Shown here piece by piece: positions 1 through 10,228 of a stretch of DNA of 23,610 bases. A program made the translations under genes and the position numbers. Under the pieces are notes generated by a model. The model saw nothing but the letters and a program-made list of their open reading frames with translations. It did not search any database and had not been told where the DNA came from. How positions within the stretch are numbered: position 1 is the first letter of the stretch; the number at the start of each line of letters is the position of its first letter. The stretch is from Proteobacteria bacterium UBA1844 (GTDB lineage Bacteria > Pseudomonadota > Gammaproteobacteria > Steroidobacterales > Woeseiaceae): assembly GCA_002338615.1 (NCBI GenBank), contig DDIS01000011.1, positions 3,779 to 27,388 on the forward strand, written 5' to 3'.

Positions 1-330
1 CCAGCCGTTACAGGCTACCGGATTGCGGGCAAAACCGGGACTGCCTGGAAGTCCGGGGTGGGTGGTTACTCAAAAGACAAGTATTTTTCGATATTTGCAG
101 GGCTCGCACCGGCGAGCAGTCCGCGCCTGGCAGCCATCGTCGTTATCGACGAACCAAGCGGCAAACTCTATTACGGTAGTGATGTGGCAGCGCCGGTGTT
201 CGCTGACGTCATGTCAGAATCATTGCGATTGCTCGCGATCCCGCCGGATGCTTTGCCGGCTCGCGATGCGGGTAGCGCCATGCAGGCGATCAGCGCCCGG
301 GCAATCAGCCCGCAGGTAGCGGGGCAATGA
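1..330 (+). CDS. ftsI: Peptidoglycan transpeptidase FtsI (PBP3), C-terminal part only
   Basis: This is the 3' end of a gene that begins before the window; 109 residues are visible. FtsI is the septum-specific transpeptidase that cross-links new peptidoglycan with FtsW. The fragment carries the third active-site motif of penicillin-binding transpeptidases, KTGT, at nt 31-42 in the context AGKTGTAWK, matching the family pattern closely. The rest is the end of the transpeptidase fold (FAGLAPASSPRLAAIVVIDEP, then GSDVAAPVFADVM). The SxxK and SxN motifs and the membrane anchor lie outside the window. The stop codon overlaps the murE start by 4 nt (ATGA, 327-330), the usual neighbour in dcw clusters. 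Other class B PBPs share this fold, but the position directly before murE makes FtsI nearly certain. Confidence 0.95.
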   Translation, partial: PAVTGYRIAGKTGTAWKSGVGGYSKDKYFSIFAGLAPASSPRLAAIVVIDEPSGKLYYGSDVAAPVFADVMSESLRLLAIPPDALPARDAGSAMQAISARAISPQVAGQ

Positions 331-1832
331 GCATGGCGGCACTCGCACTTAATTACTGCGTAAGTCTGGATGAGCTGCTCAAAGGCATCGCCGTTGCGCC
401 CGCACTCCGGGTCGATGATATCGCCTGCGATAGCCGGGCGGTTCGCGAGGGCACGCTGTTCATCGCAACGCAGGGCATGACACACCATGGCATGGATTTT
501 CTGGCCGACGTAATTTCGAAAGGCGCTATTGCAGTTGTATTTGACAGTACAACAGCGGAGCCGCCGGCCGCTGATTGCGCTATTCCCTGCATTCCGGTGG
601 CAGGCCTGGCCCGGGATGTTGGTGAAATAGCGAATCGCTTTTTTGACTACCCGTCCCGAACTTTAAAAGTCGTAGGTGTTACCGGGACGAACGGCAAATC
701 TACAGTTGCATGGCTGCTCGCCGCATGCCTTGGCATGCTTGGCGCGCGCGCGGCGTACTCGGGTACCCTCGGCTACGGCACAGGCACGCTCAAAGTCGAC
801 ACCGATATGACCTCGCCCGATGTCGTTCAGAACCATCGGCGTCTGGCGGAGTTTCGCGACCAGGGGGCCGAGTTTGCAGCCATAGAAGTATCGTCGCATG
901 CACTCGATCAGGGCCGCATCAACGGTACCGAGTTCAGCGGCGCAATTTTTACCAACCTGAGCCGCGATCACCTCGACTACCACGGCGAGATGCGGAGCTA
1001 CGGCGAGGCAAAAGCAAGACTGTTCTCGGCATTCCCGGTCAAACAGTCGGTCATCAATATCGATTCGGAATTTGGCAGGGAACTTGGCAGGCGTCATATA
1101 GACAACACGACGTTGGTATCGACGACCAGCGATTGCTCAGAGTTCGCAAGTGCTTTCGTATTCGCGCGTTCGATCCGTGCCAGCGAGCATGGCTCGATCG
1201 TTGCATTTGACAGCAGCTGGGGCAATGCTTCGTGCTCCCTGCCGTTGCCGGGCCGCTTCAATGTCGCGAACGCAGCCTGCGCGCTTGGCTACCTGCTGAA
1301 CCAGGGATATGCGCTGGATGCCTGTTGCGCGGCACTTGCAAAGGTCACTGCGCCACCGGGGCGGATGCAGCGCGTCGCGGGATTTTCGGGCCCGGCCGTG
1401 TATGTCGACTACGCACACACACCGGACGCGCTTGAAGTCGCGCTGACGGCGCTGCGCGATCATTGCCGGGGCGAACTTTGGTGCGTATTTGGTTGCGGTG
1501 GTGATCGTGATGCGGGTAAGCGGCCGCTGATGGGCAACACCGCGGATCGGCTGGCGGATCATGTAATCCTTACCAACGACAATCCACGCAGTGAGCCGCC
1601 GGCGGCAATTATTGCTGACATTGCCGAGGGCGTCGAACAGCACGACGCCAAGAGAATTGAAGATCGGTCGAGCGCAATCGCTTGGGCGATCAGCAATGCC
1701 GCTGCTGATGACGTGATTCTGATTGCAGGTAAAGGCCACGAAAACTACCAGCTCATCGGCAGCGAGCGACGCGAGTTCTCCGATGTAAACACGGCCGCGC
1801 TGCGACTCGCCGCACGAGGGACCCGGGCATGA
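327..1832 (+). CDS. murE: UDP-MurNAc-tripeptide synthetase MurE (meso-DAP adding)
   Basis: MurE is a cytoplasmic ATP-dependent ligase that adds the third residue of the peptidoglycan stem peptide to UDP-MurNAc-L-Ala-D-Glu. The 501-residue protein shows the Mur ligase P-loop GVTGTNGKST at residues 117-126, the motif NLSRDHLDYHG around 210-220, a lysine at 229 (GEAKARLF) in the place of the carbamylated lysine, and the DNPR motif at 418-421. DNPR is the known signature for meso-diaminopimelate rather than lysine, so the wall should be of the usual Gram-negative DAP type. The start at 327 overlaps the ftsI stop and the stop overlaps the murF start; both junctions are ATGA. An alternative ATG lies two codons downstream. 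Identity is secure. Confidence 0.97.
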   Translation: MSMAALALNYCVSLDELLKGIAVAPALRVDDIACDSRAVREGTLFIATQGMTHHGMDFLADVISKGAIAVVFDSTTAEPPAADCAIPCIPVAGLARDVGEIANRFFDYPSRTLKVVGVTGTNGKSTVAWLLAACLGMLGARAAYSGTLGYGTGTLKVDTDMTSPDVVQNHRRLAEFRDQGAEFAAIEVSSHALDQGRINGTEFSGAIFTNLSRDHLDYHGEMRSYGEAKARLFSAFPVKQSVINIDSEFGRELGRRHIDNTTLVSTTSDCSEFASAFVFARSIRASEHGSIVAFDSSWGNASCSLPLPGRFNVANAACALGYLLNQGYALDACCAALAKVTAPPGRMQRVAGFSGPAVYVDYAHTPDALEVALTALRDHCRGELWCVFGCGGDRDAGKRPLMGNTADRLADHVILTNDNPRSEPPAAIIADIAEGVEQHDAKRIEDRSSAIAWAISNAAADDVILIAGKGHENYQLIGSERREFSDVNTAALRLAARGTRA

Positions 1833-3190
1833 TGGCAATGCTCTCCGCGGCCGCTGAATTCGTCAACGGAACCCTGCTTGGTACCGACCGATTGTTCGAC
1901 GGCGTCTGCACGGATACGCGCTCGCTCAAAAGCGGCGAGCTGTTCGTTGCGCTCAAAGGGCCTAACTTTGATGGTGCAGACTATGTGCAGGCCGCCGCTT
2001 ACAGCGGCGCGGCCGGTGCACTGGTTGCACAGAAGACCGGTGATGATCTGGCACAGATTACAGTCGACGACACGCGCCTCGCGCTTGGCAGGCTGGGTGC
2101 CGCCTGGCGGCGCCAGCATTCCGCGCTGGTGGTCGGCATCACCGGCAGCAATGGCAAGACGACGCTCAAGGAACTGACAGCCGCCTGCCTCAAAACAAGC
2201 GCGCAGACGCTTGCGACCGAGGGCAACCTGAATAACGACATAGGTATGCCGCTGATGATGACGCGCATCAACGAGTCACATCGTTACGTGGTGCTGGAAA
2301 TGGGCGCTAATCACGCGGGCGAGATTGCGTATCTTGCAGCACTCGCGGAACCGGATGTCGTCGCCATTACCAACGCCGGCGCAGCGCACCTGGAGGGCTT
2401 CGGCTCGATCGAAGGGGTTGCCCATGCGAAGGGTGAAATTCTGGGTGGGGCGCATCGTCCGGGCGTTGCCGTGCTGAACGCTGACGATTCGTATTTTGAC
2501 TTATGGAAAAAACTTGCGGGCGATTCCGATATCGTAAGTTTTGGCTTGGGTGAAAGCGCCGACGTATTTGCGAGTCACGTTAAATCGGATAGCGGCGGGT
2601 CGGGTTTTCAGCTGCATTTGCCGAGCGGCGCAGTTGACGTCCGGCTATCGCTGCCAGGCGGCCACAATGTTCGTAACGCCTGTGCTGCGGCGGCGATTGC
2701 GACGGCAATAGGAATCGCGCCCGAGCAAATTCAGGCGGGGCTTGAAAGTGTGCGTCCGGTGTCCGGTCGCTTGCAGCCGCTGGCCGGTCTGCACGGCTCA
2801 AGCCTGTTTGATGACAGCTACAACGCCAACCCGCTGAGTGTAGCGGCTGCCGCCGAGTTCCTGGCATCGCTGGGCGGCACCGGCATCCTGGTTCTCGGCG
2901 ACATGGGTGAGCTCGGCAACGACAGCGTTCGCCTGCACCGTGAGGTCGGTGCCGTAGCAAAACGGGCTGGCGTCAGCCGGCTCTATGCAACCGGCGAGTT
3001 ATCAAAAAATATCGTCAACGAGTTCGGCCAGGGTGCGTACTGGTTCGGGTCAGTTGACGCGCTGATCGAAGCATTGCGCAGGGCCGTGACAGCGGATGCC
3101 AATGTGCTGGTCAAAGGTTCACGATTCATGCGCATGGAGCGTGTTATTCAAAAGCTCGTCGCAACCGGCAAGCAGCGGGAAAGCGCCTGA
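1829..3190 (+). CDS. murF: UDP-MurNAc-tripeptide:D-Ala-D-Ala ligase MurF
   Basis: MurF completes the UDP-MurNAc-pentapeptide by adding the D-Ala-D-Ala dipeptide made by Ddl, which is encoded further down the same train. The protein has 453 residues, about the length of the E. coli enzyme. It shows the P-loop [10 protein letters not shown] at 103-112, the region [11 protein letters not shown] that follows it in this family, the C-terminal motif [11 protein letters not shown] typical of MurF, and VLGDMGELG. The start ATG at 1829 overlaps the murE stop by 4 nt. A second ATG follows immediately and a third two codons later, so the true start could be up to three codons downstream. The gap to mraY is 2 nt. 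Confidence 0.97.
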   Translation: MMAMLSAAAEFVNGTLLGTDRLFDGVCTDTRSLKSGELFVALKGPNFDGADYVQAAAYSGAAGALVAQKTGDDLAQITVDDTRLALGRLGAAWRRQHSALVVGITGSNGKTTLKELTAACLKTSAQTLATEGNLNNDIGMPLMMTRINESHRYVVLEMGANHAGEIAYLAALAEPDVVAITNAGAAHLEGFGSIEGVAHAKGEILGGAHRPGVAVLNADDSYFDLWKKLAGDSDIVSFGLGESADVFASHVKSDSGGSGFQLHLPSGAVDVRLSLPGGHNVRNACAAAAIATAIGIAPEQIQAGLESVRPVSGRLQPLAGLHGSSLFDDSYNANPLSVAAAAEFLASLGGTGILVLGDMGELGNDSVRLHREVGAVAKRAGVSRLYATGELSKNIVNEFGQGAYWFGSVDALIEALRRAVTADANVLVKGSRFMRMERVIQKLVATGKQRESA

Positions 3191-3192
3191 CC

Positions 3193-4275
3193 ATGCTGCT
3201 GTATCTCACCAAATACCTCGCACAGTTTGAAACCGGCTTCAACGTTTTCAACTATCTGACGATGCGCGCCATTCTCGGTGCACTTACAGCGCTGGTCCTG
3301 TCGTTTGTAATCGGCCCGAAGATGATTGCGCGACTGTCGGTGAACCAGGTGGGCCAGCCAATCCGTGCAGATGGACCGGTAACGCACTTGCCCAAGGCAG
3401 GAACACCGACGATGGGTGGTGCACTGATACTTACGGCGATCGCGGTCAGTACTTTGCTTTGGGCTGACCTCAAGAACCACTTCGTGTGGATCGTGTTGTT
3501 CGTAACACTGTCATTTGGCGCCATAGGTTATGTCGACGACTACAAGAAACTGATACTACAAAATCCTTCGGGAATCTCTGCAAAGCAGAAAATCTTCTGG
3601 CAGTCGGTTGTGGCAATAGCTGCAGCCACCGCTTTGTACGTTACGGCGGCAGACGATGTATCAACATCGTTGCTGATACCGTATTTCAAGGATCTTACGA
3701 TCCAGCTAGGCGTCCTCCAGGTCGTCGTAACGTACTTCTTTATTGTTGGCTTTTCGAACGCGGTAAATCTGACCGACGGGCTCGATGGTCTCGCTATCAT
3801 GCCGACTGTGCTGGTCGGCGGTGCGCTGGGCGTATTTGCCTACGTTACCGGCAACGTAAATTTTGCATCCTACCTCGGCATTCCTTACGTTGCCGGCACC
3901 GGTGAAATCCTGGTGTTCTGCGCCGCATTGGCGGGCGCCGGGCTCGGTTTCCTCTGGTTCAATACCTACCCGGCCCAGGTTTTCATGGGCGACATTGGCG
4001 CGCTCGCGCTTGGCGCGGCGCTTGGTGTGGTCGCGGTCGTCGTTCGGCAGGAGCTTGTGCTCGCGATCATGGGCGGCGTATTCGTCGTCGAAACACTGTC
4101 GGTCATTATCCAGGTGGGCTCGTTCAAACTGACCGGGAAACGCGTCTTTCGCATGGCGCCAATCCACCACCATTTCGAACTCAAGGGATGGGCCGAACCC
4201 AAGGTCATCGTGCGCTTCTGGATCATCACGGTCATCCTCGTACTGGTCGGGCTGGCGAGCCTGAAGATTCGATGA
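3193..4275 (+). CDS. mraY: Phospho-MurNAc-pentapeptide translocase MraY
   Basis: MraY is the integral membrane enzyme that transfers phospho-MurNAc-pentapeptide onto undecaprenyl phosphate to form lipid I. It has 360 residues, the same as E. coli, with about ten hydrophobic segments. Family landmarks are present: KAGTPTMGG (68-76), the aspartate pair in GYVDDYKK (D115, D116), [10 protein letters not shown] (192-201), [10 protein letters not shown] with D267, and the HHH run at 325-327 in [13 protein letters not shown]. These acidic and histidine residues are those described for magnesium and substrate binding. The gene follows murF after 2 nt, and its stop overlaps the murD start (ATGA, 4272-4275). 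Confidence 0.97.
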   Translation: MLLYLTKYLAQFETGFNVFNYLTMRAILGALTALVLSFVIGPKMIARLSVNQVGQPIRADGPVTHLPKAGTPTMGGALILTAIAVSTLLWADLKNHFVWIVLFVTLSFGAIGYVDDYKKLILQNPSGISAKQKIFWQSVVAIAAATALYVTAADDVSTSLLIPYFKDLTIQLGVLQVVVTYFFIVGFSNAVNLTDGLDGLAIMPTVLVGGALGVFAYVTGNVNFASYLGIPYVAGTGEILVFCAALAGAGLGFLWFNTYPAQVFMGDIGALALGAALGVVAVVVRQELVLAIMGGVFVVETLSVIIQVGSFKLTGKRVFRMAPIHHHFELKGWAEPKVIVRFWIITVILVLVGLASLKIR

Positions 4276-5609
4276 ACGCCGTGGCCAAAAAAGCACCCAC
4301 AGATGCCGTCTTCGGTCTCGGGGCGACGGGGCTGTCCATCGCGCGCTACCTCAAACGCAACGAGATGAATGCGCTGTTTCTGGATACGCGTGCTGAGCCG
4401 CCGGGAATCGACGAATTGCATAACATTTTCCCGGCCGCCAAAGTGCTGCTCGGCGAGTCAAAACTGCCACGCAGAATCAAGCGCATTATTGCTTCGCCGG
4501 GCATCGCCGATACTCACCCGGTTTTGCATGACGCACGCAAGGCAAAGCTCGAGATCATCAGCGACATCGAGCTATTCGCACGCGATGCCAAGGCGCCGTT
4601 TATTGCCGTAACCGGATCAAATGGCAAAAGCACGGTGACTACCTTGCTGTACCACATGTGCGCCGCCGCGGGCCTCGAGGTGCGTGCCGGTGGCAATCTT
4701 GGTGAGCCGGCACTCGATCTCCTGGACGGTGATGTACCGGATGTTTATGTGCTTGAGCTGTCGAGTTTTCAATTGCAGCGCACAGTGAACCTGCCGGCAG
4801 AAGTTTCGGTGCTATTGAATATCTCGCGCGATCACCTCGACTGGCACCGCGATGAAAACGAGTACCGGCAATCGAAGTACCGTATTTACCGCGAGGCGAA
4901 GGCGGCGGTATTCAACCGAATTGACGCGGAGGCCGAAAAATTTGTCGAGCGGCTTGATGCTGTACGAAGTTTTGGTCTCGATGAACCTGCCGACGGCGAA
5001 TACGGACTCCGCGAGATCGATGGCGAAGTGTTCCTTGCTTGCGGTGAGACTTTGTTGCTCTCGACGCGCGACCTCGCACTGTTTGGTCGACATAACCAGG
5101 CCAATGCACTAGCGGCACTGGCTGCCGGGGAACTGGCTGGCCTCGAGATGACCGCGATGTTGCAGGTGTTGAGCGAGTTCCCGGGACTGCCGCATCGCAT
5201 GCAGTTCGTTTGCCAGGTGGGTGCCGTCAATTACGTCAACGACTCCAAAGCGACCAACGTCGCGGCCGCGGTCGCATCCATCGACTCAGTCGAAGGCATG
5301 CTCGTCCTCATTGCCGGTGGCCTCGGTAAAGGTGCTGATTTTTCGAGCCTCGCGGCGGCACTTGAGAACCGATTGCGTGCACTGGTCCTGATTGGTACCG
5401 ACGCACAAATGATTGCTGACGCAGTTGATACGATCATGCCGGTCTACTTTGCGCGCGACATGCAGGATGCCGTCGAGCAAGCCGCGGCCTACGCGCAAAA
5501 GGGCGATACCGTGTTGCTTGCGCCGGCCTGTGCGAGCCTGGATCAGTTTGCAAACTACGGCGCGCGCGGTGATGCGTTTGCGCAAGCTGCACGAGGCTTG
5601 CGCCCATGA
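4272..5609 (+). CDS. murD: UDP-MurNAc-L-Ala:D-Glu ligase MurD
   Basis: MurD adds D-glutamate to UDP-MurNAc-L-Ala in the cytoplasm. The frame is open further upstream to 4188, but that part lies wholly inside mraY and has no family similarity. I chose the ATG at 4272, which overlaps the mraY stop by 4 nt and gives 445 residues (E. coli has 438). The N-terminal nucleotide-sugar binding stretch is FGLGATGLS. The P-loop is VTGSNGKST at 113-121, followed by [17 protein letters not shown], the carbamate-lysine context YRQSKYRIY, and the C-terminal NDSKATN motif. The stop overlaps the ftsW start (5606-5609). Confidence 0.96.
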   Translation: MNAVAKKAPTDAVFGLGATGLSIARYLKRNEMNALFLDTRAEPPGIDELHNIFPAAKVLLGESKLPRRIKRIIASPGIADTHPVLHDARKAKLEIISDIELFARDAKAPFIAVTGSNGKSTVTTLLYHMCAAAGLEVRAGGNLGEPALDLLDGDVPDVYVLELSSFQLQRTVNLPAEVSVLLNISRDHLDWHRDENEYRQSKYRIYREAKAAVFNRIDAEAEKFVERLDAVRSFGLDEPADGEYGLREIDGEVFLACGETLLLSTRDLALFGRHNQANALAALAAGELAGLEMTAMLQVLSEFPGLPHRMQFVCQVGAVNYVNDSKATNVAAAVASIDSVEGMLVLIAGGLGKGADFSSLAAALENRLRALVLIGTDAQMIADAVDTIMPVYFARDMQDAVEQAAAYAQKGDTVLLAPACASLDQFANYGARGDAFAQAARGLRP

Positions 5610-6826
5610 GCAGCATCGGAGCAACGTTTCCATTCCCGGTACGATTGAAGACATCGCTGCAACTCGACCCGGTCTTGTTGACGATTGTGATAACGCTGCT
5701 CCTGTCAGGCTTTGTGGTCCTGGCGTCAGCGTCCATCGCGGTCTCCGATAATTCGACCGGGGACCCGTTTTATTACCTTGAGCGGCAACTGCTCGCGGCG
5801 ATGATCGGCGCCGTAGCGGCCTTTCTTTGCTTGCTGATTCCGATGCAAGTGTGGAAGTCGATCGGTCCGCTGGTACTGCTTCTGGGGTTCGCATTGTTGC
5901 TGCTCGTGCTGCTGCCTGGTATTGGCTACGAGGTCAACGGCAGCCGTCGCTGGATCCGCTTTGGCATCATAAACCTGCAGGTCTCCGAGCCCGCACGCCT
6001 GTGTTTCATTATTTACCTGGCAGGCTACCTGGTCCGCCGCAACAAAGCCGTCCGCGAGGAGTTCGTTGGCTTCCTGCGGCCGATGCTGGTTCTGACCCTG
6101 GCGTGCGTGGCGTTGCTGGCGGAACCGGATTTCGGCGCCGCCGTCGTTCTGCTCGCGACATCATTGACCATGTTGTTCGTCGCCGGCGCAAGAATTCGCG
6201 ATTTCATGTTGTTCTTTGCCACAGCGGTAGTGGGAATGGCATTGCTTGCACTCGCATCCCCGTATCGTATGAAACGCCTGACCGGGTTCCTCGACCCATG
6301 GGCCGATCCGTTTGCGTCGGGTTTCCAGCTAACACAGTCACTGATCGCAATTGGCCGCGGAGAATGGTTCGGCGTTGGTCTCGGCAACAGCGTGCAAAAG
6401 CTGTTTTACCTGCCGGAGGCACACACGGATTTCGTTTTCGCGGTTTTTGCCGAAGAATTTGGTTTGCTCGGATCCATCCTGCTGGTTGGCCTGTTTATGG
6501 CTTTGCTGTGGCGGATTTATCAACTTGCGATTCGCGCCTGCCGCGCCGAGCGATTGTTTGAATCCTATCTCGCGATTGGCCTCGGTACGTGGCTCGGATT
6601 GCAGACCTTCATCAATATCGGCGTCAACATGGGCTTGTTGCCGACCAAGGGCCTGACGCTGCCGTTGATCAGCTACGGGCGCAGCAGCCTGATCATGACC
6701 ATGATTGCTATTGCATTGCTGTTCCGGATACATCACGAGCTCGAGGTCGATGCCAAACCTGTCAATCGTAAAAGTGATGCGAAGAAGACGGCGAAGCGGC
6801 CGCTGCGCAAGGCGGTGCGCACGTGA
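5606..6826 (+). CDS. ftsW: Septal peptidoglycan glycosyltransferase FtsW
   Basis: FtsW is the SEDS-family polymerase that makes septal glycan strands from lipid II, working with FtsI. The protein has 406 residues with about ten predicted membrane helices. Residues 271-276, EAHTDF, include D275, the position described as catalytic in SEDS enzymes. The 3' signature LPTKGLTLPLISYG is intact, but the following residue, usually Gly in SYGGSS, is Arg (R359, codon at 6680). The tail after the last helix is short and rich in Lys and Arg ([16 protein letters not shown]). The start overlaps the murD stop by 4 nt. RodA is the main alternative, but the location between murD and murG marks FtsW. Confidence 0.95.
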   Translation: MSSIGATFPFPVRLKTSLQLDPVLLTIVITLLLSGFVVLASASIAVSDNSTGDPFYYLERQLLAAMIGAVAAFLCLLIPMQVWKSIGPLVLLLGFALLLLVLLPGIGYEVNGSRRWIRFGIINLQVSEPARLCFIIYLAGYLVRRNKAVREEFVGFLRPMLVLTLACVALLAEPDFGAAVVLLATSLTMLFVAGARIRDFMLFFATAVVGMALLALASPYRMKRLTGFLDPWADPFASGFQLTQSLIAIGRGEWFGVGLGNSVQKLFYLPEAHTDFVFAVFAEEFGLLGSILLVGLFMALLWRIYQLAIRACRAERLFESYLAIGLGTWLGLQTFINIGVNMGLLPTKGLTLPLISYGRSSLIMTMIAIALLFRIHHELEVDAKPVNRKSDAKKTAKRPLRKAVRT

Positions 6827-7911
6827 TCCGTCGACCGATCCTCATCATGGCAGGCGGCACCGGTGGCCATGTGTTTCCGGCGCTTGCCGTTGCGCGCTCG
6901 TTGAAGGAGCAGGCGCAGGATGTTGTCTGGCTGGGCACACAGCAGGGTATCGAGGCACGTATTATTCCAGCGGCCGGTATCGAAATTGAGTGGCTCAGCG
7001 TCAAGGGCTTGCGCAAGAAAGGCTGGCTCGCATTGATACACGCGCCGTTCCAGTTACTGCGCGCGTTATTCCAGGCGCTCGCCGTCATGCGCCGGCGGCG
7101 TCCTGCCGCTGTGCTCGGCATGGGCGGTTTTGCGAGCGGGCCGGGTGGTGTTGCCGCCTGGCTGCTCGGCAAGCCACTCGTCATTCATGAACAAAATGCG
7201 GCCGCTGGCCTCACTAACCGACTTCTGGCGCGTCTCGCCCGGGTTGTGCTGCAAGCCTTCCCGGGCGCTTTTAAAGCGCGCACCGATGTTGAAACTGTCG
7301 GCAATCCCGTACGCGAGGACATTGCGTCGCTCGCTGCACCGGCCGAACGATATGGGTCGCGCAGCGGAGCCTTGCATTTGCTCGTACTTGGCGGCAGCCA
7401 GGGCGCGCGGGCATTGAATCAGACGGTTCCTGCCGCCCTCGCGCTGTTGCCGAAGGATCTGCAGCCCATTGTGCGCCACCAGTGCGGTGAACGAACCCAG
7501 GCTGTAGCGCACGAGGCCTATGCCGGCAGCGGCATCGAGGTCGAGTTGTTGCCCTTTATCGACGACATGGCCGCCGCCTATGGCTGGGCCGATCTCGTCG
7601 TATGCCGCGCCGGTGCGCTGACCGTTGCAGAATTGTGCGCGGCCGGTCTGCCGGCCTTGTTCGTACCGTATCCAGCGGCTGTCGATGATCACCAGACAGC
7701 CAACGCGAGGCCCATGGCAAATGCAGGCGCGGCGGAAATAGTCTGCGAGGCAGGACTGACGGCCGAGTTGCTGGCGGAACGCCTCAAGGCCTGGCTGCTT
7801 GATCGATCCGTACTTCAGCAACGAGCCGAGAGTGCGCGCGCACTGGCCTCTCCCGACTCGCTCGCACGCATCACGCATATTTGTCTCTCCGTGGCGGGAG
7901 TGAGCGCATGA
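6823..7911 (+). CDS. murG: Lipid II synthase MurG (UDP-GlcNAc transferase)
   Basis: MurG is a GT28-family enzyme on the inner face of the membrane. It adds GlcNAc to lipid I, giving lipid II. The 362-residue product begins with GTG at 6823, overlapping the ftsW stop as GTGA. The three glycine-rich loops of the family are seen: [12 protein letters not shown] at 11-22, [11 protein letters not shown] near residue 105, and [11 protein letters not shown] near 191. [12 protein letters not shown] and [11 protein letters not shown] (the UDP-GlcNAc pocket region) are also typical. No other start fits as well, because the glycine loop begins only ten residues in. The stop overlaps the murC start (7908-7911). 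Confidence 0.96.
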   Translation: MIRRPILIMAGGTGGHVFPALAVARSLKEQAQDVVWLGTQQGIEARIIPAAGIEIEWLSVKGLRKKGWLALIHAPFQLLRALFQALAVMRRRRPAAVLGMGGFASGPGGVAAWLLGKPLVIHEQNAAAGLTNRLLARLARVVLQAFPGAFKARTDVETVGNPVREDIASLAAPAERYGSRSGALHLLVLGGSQGARALNQTVPAALALLPKDLQPIVRHQCGERTQAVAHEAYAGSGIEVELLPFIDDMAAAYGWADLVVCRAGALTVAELCAAGLPALFVPYPAAVDDHQTANARPMANAGAAEIVCEAGLTAELLAERLKAWLLDRSVLQQRAESARALASPDSLARITHICLSVAGVSA

Positions 7912-9332
7912 TCAGCAAGATGCGTCGTATCCATCGCGTGCACTTCGTCGGCATTGGTGGTTCCGGAATGTCAGGCATTGCCGAGGTCATGGTTAGCCTG
8001 GGCTACGCGGTACAGGGTTCCGACCTCGTCGCCAACAAGCAAACACGACGCCTCGAACAAATGGGTGCAACCGTATTCCTCGGGCACGCTGCCGACAATA
8101 TCAGTGCTGCGGATGCGGTTGTGGTGTCGAGCGCAGTCGATGAAACCAACCCGGAAGTAGCGGCTGCACGTGAGCAACTGATGCCCGTCGTACGGCGCGC
8201 CGAGATGTTGGCTGAACTTATGCGCTTTCGCTACTCCATAGCGGTAGCTGGAACACATGGCAAAACCACTACGACCAGCCTGGTTGCCAGCGTGCTCGCC
8301 GAAGGGGGACTGGATCCGACTTTTGTTATTGGTGGCCGTTTGAAAAGCGCCGATGCCAATGCGCGCCTCGGGCAGGGTGAATACCTGGTCGCGGAGGCCG
8401 ATGAGTCCGATGCCTCTTTCGTGCATTTGAAGCCGATGATCGCCATCGTGACCAACGTCGACGCGGATCACATGTCTACCTATGAAGGGGACATCAAACG
8501 TCTGCACGCCAGTTTCATCGAGTTCCTGCATAACCTGCCGTTCTACGGCCTCGCCGTCCTTTGTACCGACGATCCAGGCGTCAACGAAATCATCGGTGAC
8601 ATTGGTCGCACCGTGCTGACCTATGGCGTCAATAGCGATGCCGATGTTCGCGCGGAGAACATTCAATTCGACGGCGCGCTGACGCGATTTCGCGTGGTGC
8701 GTGCCGATGATCATGTGCCGCTGGAAATTACACTGCGGCTGCCCGGTATGCACAACGTCAGAAACGCGTTGGCTGCGATTGCAGTAGCCGATGAACTGCA
8801 GGTTAACGATGCGGCCATCGTGCGTGCACTGGATGGTTTCCAGGGCATCGATCGGCGTTTCCAGCAACTCGGCGAAGTGCTTACCGACGCGGGCAACATC
8901 ATGTTGGTCGATGACTACGGCCATCACCCGACCGAGATCGCGGCGACGCTGGCTGCTGCGCGTGCCGGATGGCCGGAAAAACGGATCGTGCTCGTATTTC
9001 AGCCACATCGCTACACGCGCACTCGCGACTTGCTTGATGATTTCGCCAGCGTCCTGTCGACGGCCGACGTGCTGATCGTGCTCGATGTTTACGCGGCCGG
9101 TGAGACGCCGATTGCCGGTGCCGATGGGCGCGCGATCGCGCGTGCGATCCGTTCGCGGGGTTCGGCCGAACCGGTGTTTGTTGAAACGCTGGAGGAACTT
9201 GAACCAGTACTCAAGGGCTTGCTGCGCGATAAGGATCTGCTGCTGACCATGGGTGCGGGCAACATTGGATCGTTTGCTGCGGGACTTGGCGAACGCCTCG
9301 CGCGTAAGCCGGCACTGAAGGCGCATTCATGA
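7908..9332 (+). CDS. murC: UDP-MurNAc:L-Ala ligase MurC
   Basis: MurC adds the first residue, L-alanine, to UDP-MurNAc. The frame can be extended to a TTG at 7881, but that adds nine residues inside murG. The ATG at 7908 overlaps the murG stop by 4 nt and puts the N-terminal motif [17 protein letters not shown] at the family's usual distance from the start. The protein has 474 residues. The P-loop is AGTHGKTTT (114-122). [29 protein letters not shown] and FQPHRYTRT are classical MurC landmarks. The stop overlaps the murB start. Confidence 0.96.
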   Translation: MISKMRRIHRVHFVGIGGSGMSGIAEVMVSLGYAVQGSDLVANKQTRRLEQMGATVFLGHAADNISAADAVVVSSAVDETNPEVAAAREQLMPVVRRAEMLAELMRFRYSIAVAGTHGKTTTTSLVASVLAEGGLDPTFVIGGRLKSADANARLGQGEYLVAEADESDASFVHLKPMIAIVTNVDADHMSTYEGDIKRLHASFIEFLHNLPFYGLAVLCTDDPGVNEIIGDIGRTVLTYGVNSDADVRAENIQFDGALTRFRVVRADDHVPLEITLRLPGMHNVRNALAAIAVADELQVNDAAIVRALDGFQGIDRRFQQLGEVLTDAGNIMLVDDYGHHPTEIAATLAAARAGWPEKRIVLVFQPHRYTRTRDLLDDFASVLSTADVLIVLDVYAAGETPIAGADGRAIARAIRSRGSAEPVFVETLEELEPVLKGLLRDKDLLLTMGAGNIGSFAAGLGERLARKPALKAHS

Positions 9333-10228
9333 TGGCGGCAGTCGAGGGCGTGGACGTACAGGGCGAGCTCAGGCGCGATGAGCCCATGAGCCGGCATACG
9401 TCTTTGCGTGTTGGCGGGCCGGCGGACTGGTATTTCGTGCCGGCAAGTGTTGCGGATCTGCAGATGTTTCTCGCTGCACTGGACGACGACGTACCGGTCT
9501 TCTGGTTCGGCATTGGCAGCAACCTGCTGGTTCGCGACGGCGGTATTCGTGGCGTCGTGATTGCCGCGGGCAAGATCCTGCGTGACCTCGAACGCGTCGG
9601 TCGCCACCAGGTCCGTACCGGTGCAGGCGTTCCGTGCACTCAACTCGCCCGCCAGTGCATCCGCTGGGGTCTTGGTCCGTCAGAATTCTTCGCCGGCATC
9701 CCGGGCACTGTCGGTGGCGCCCTGGCAATGAACGCGGGCGCACACGGTACCGAAACGTGGGAACAGGTTGAGTCGGTTCGAACCATCGATCGCAACGGTG
9801 AAATCCATGTGCGAAGGCCGGACGAGTACAGCATTGCCTATCGTCATGTTAGCGGCCCGGCAAATGAATGGTTCATTGAAGCAACGCTACGCTTTGATGA
9901 AAACACGACGGCGAGTTTCGACACCCTGAACTCGATGCTTGAGCGGCGCAAGAGTACCCAACCGCTTGGTTTGCCAAGTTGCGGCTCCGTATTTCGCAAT
10001 CCACCGGGCGATCACTCCGCGCGCCTCATTGAGGCCTGCGGTTTGAAGGGCCATACGATCGGCGGCGCGGAAGTCTCGGAGAAGCACGCCAACTTCATCA
10101 TCAATCGCGGTGACGCGATCGCAGCTGATGTCGAAGCTTTGATTGATCTTGTTCAGCAAACCGTGCTGGAGCGGTACGGTGTTGAACTGCAGCACGAAGT
10201 GCGCATCGTTGGCGAGGTCCGCGAATGA
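9329..10228 (+). CDS. murB: UDP-N-acetylenolpyruvoylglucosamine reductase MurB, type II
   Basis: MurB is the FAD enzyme that reduces UDP-GlcNAc-enolpyruvate to UDP-MurNAc with NADPH, supplying the substrate of MurC. FAD-binding motifs are [10 protein letters not shown] (63-72) and [15 protein letters not shown] (123-137). The proton-donor serine is S220 in GSVFRNP and the conserved C-terminal glutamate is E290. At 299 residues it lacks the extra loop and C-terminal length of the E. coli type I enzyme (about 340 residues), so it belongs to the short type II group. It sits between murC and ddlB with 4-nt overlaps on both sides. A second ATG follows the first, so the start is uncertain by one codon. 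Confidence 0.95.
   Translation: MMAAVEGVDVQGELRRDEPMSRHTSLRVGGPADWYFVPASVADLQMFLAALDDDVPVFWFGIGSNLLVRDGGIRGVVIAAGKILRDLERVGRHQVRTGAGVPCTQLARQCIRWGLGPSEFFAGIPGTVGGALAMNAGAHGTETWEQVESVRTIDRNGEIHVRRPDEYSIAYRHVSGPANEWFIEATLRFDENTTASFDTLNSMLERRKSTQPLGLPSCGSVFRNPPGDHSARLIEACGLKGHTIGGAEVSEKHANFIINRGDAIAADVEALIDLVQQTVLERYGVELQHEVRIVGEVRE

Noticed and set aside
7971..9326. 451-codon minus-strand open frame opposite murC
   Set aside because: Long, but fully antisense to a gene with all MurC motifs; the composition (many His, Arg, Gln) is typical of a shadow frame.
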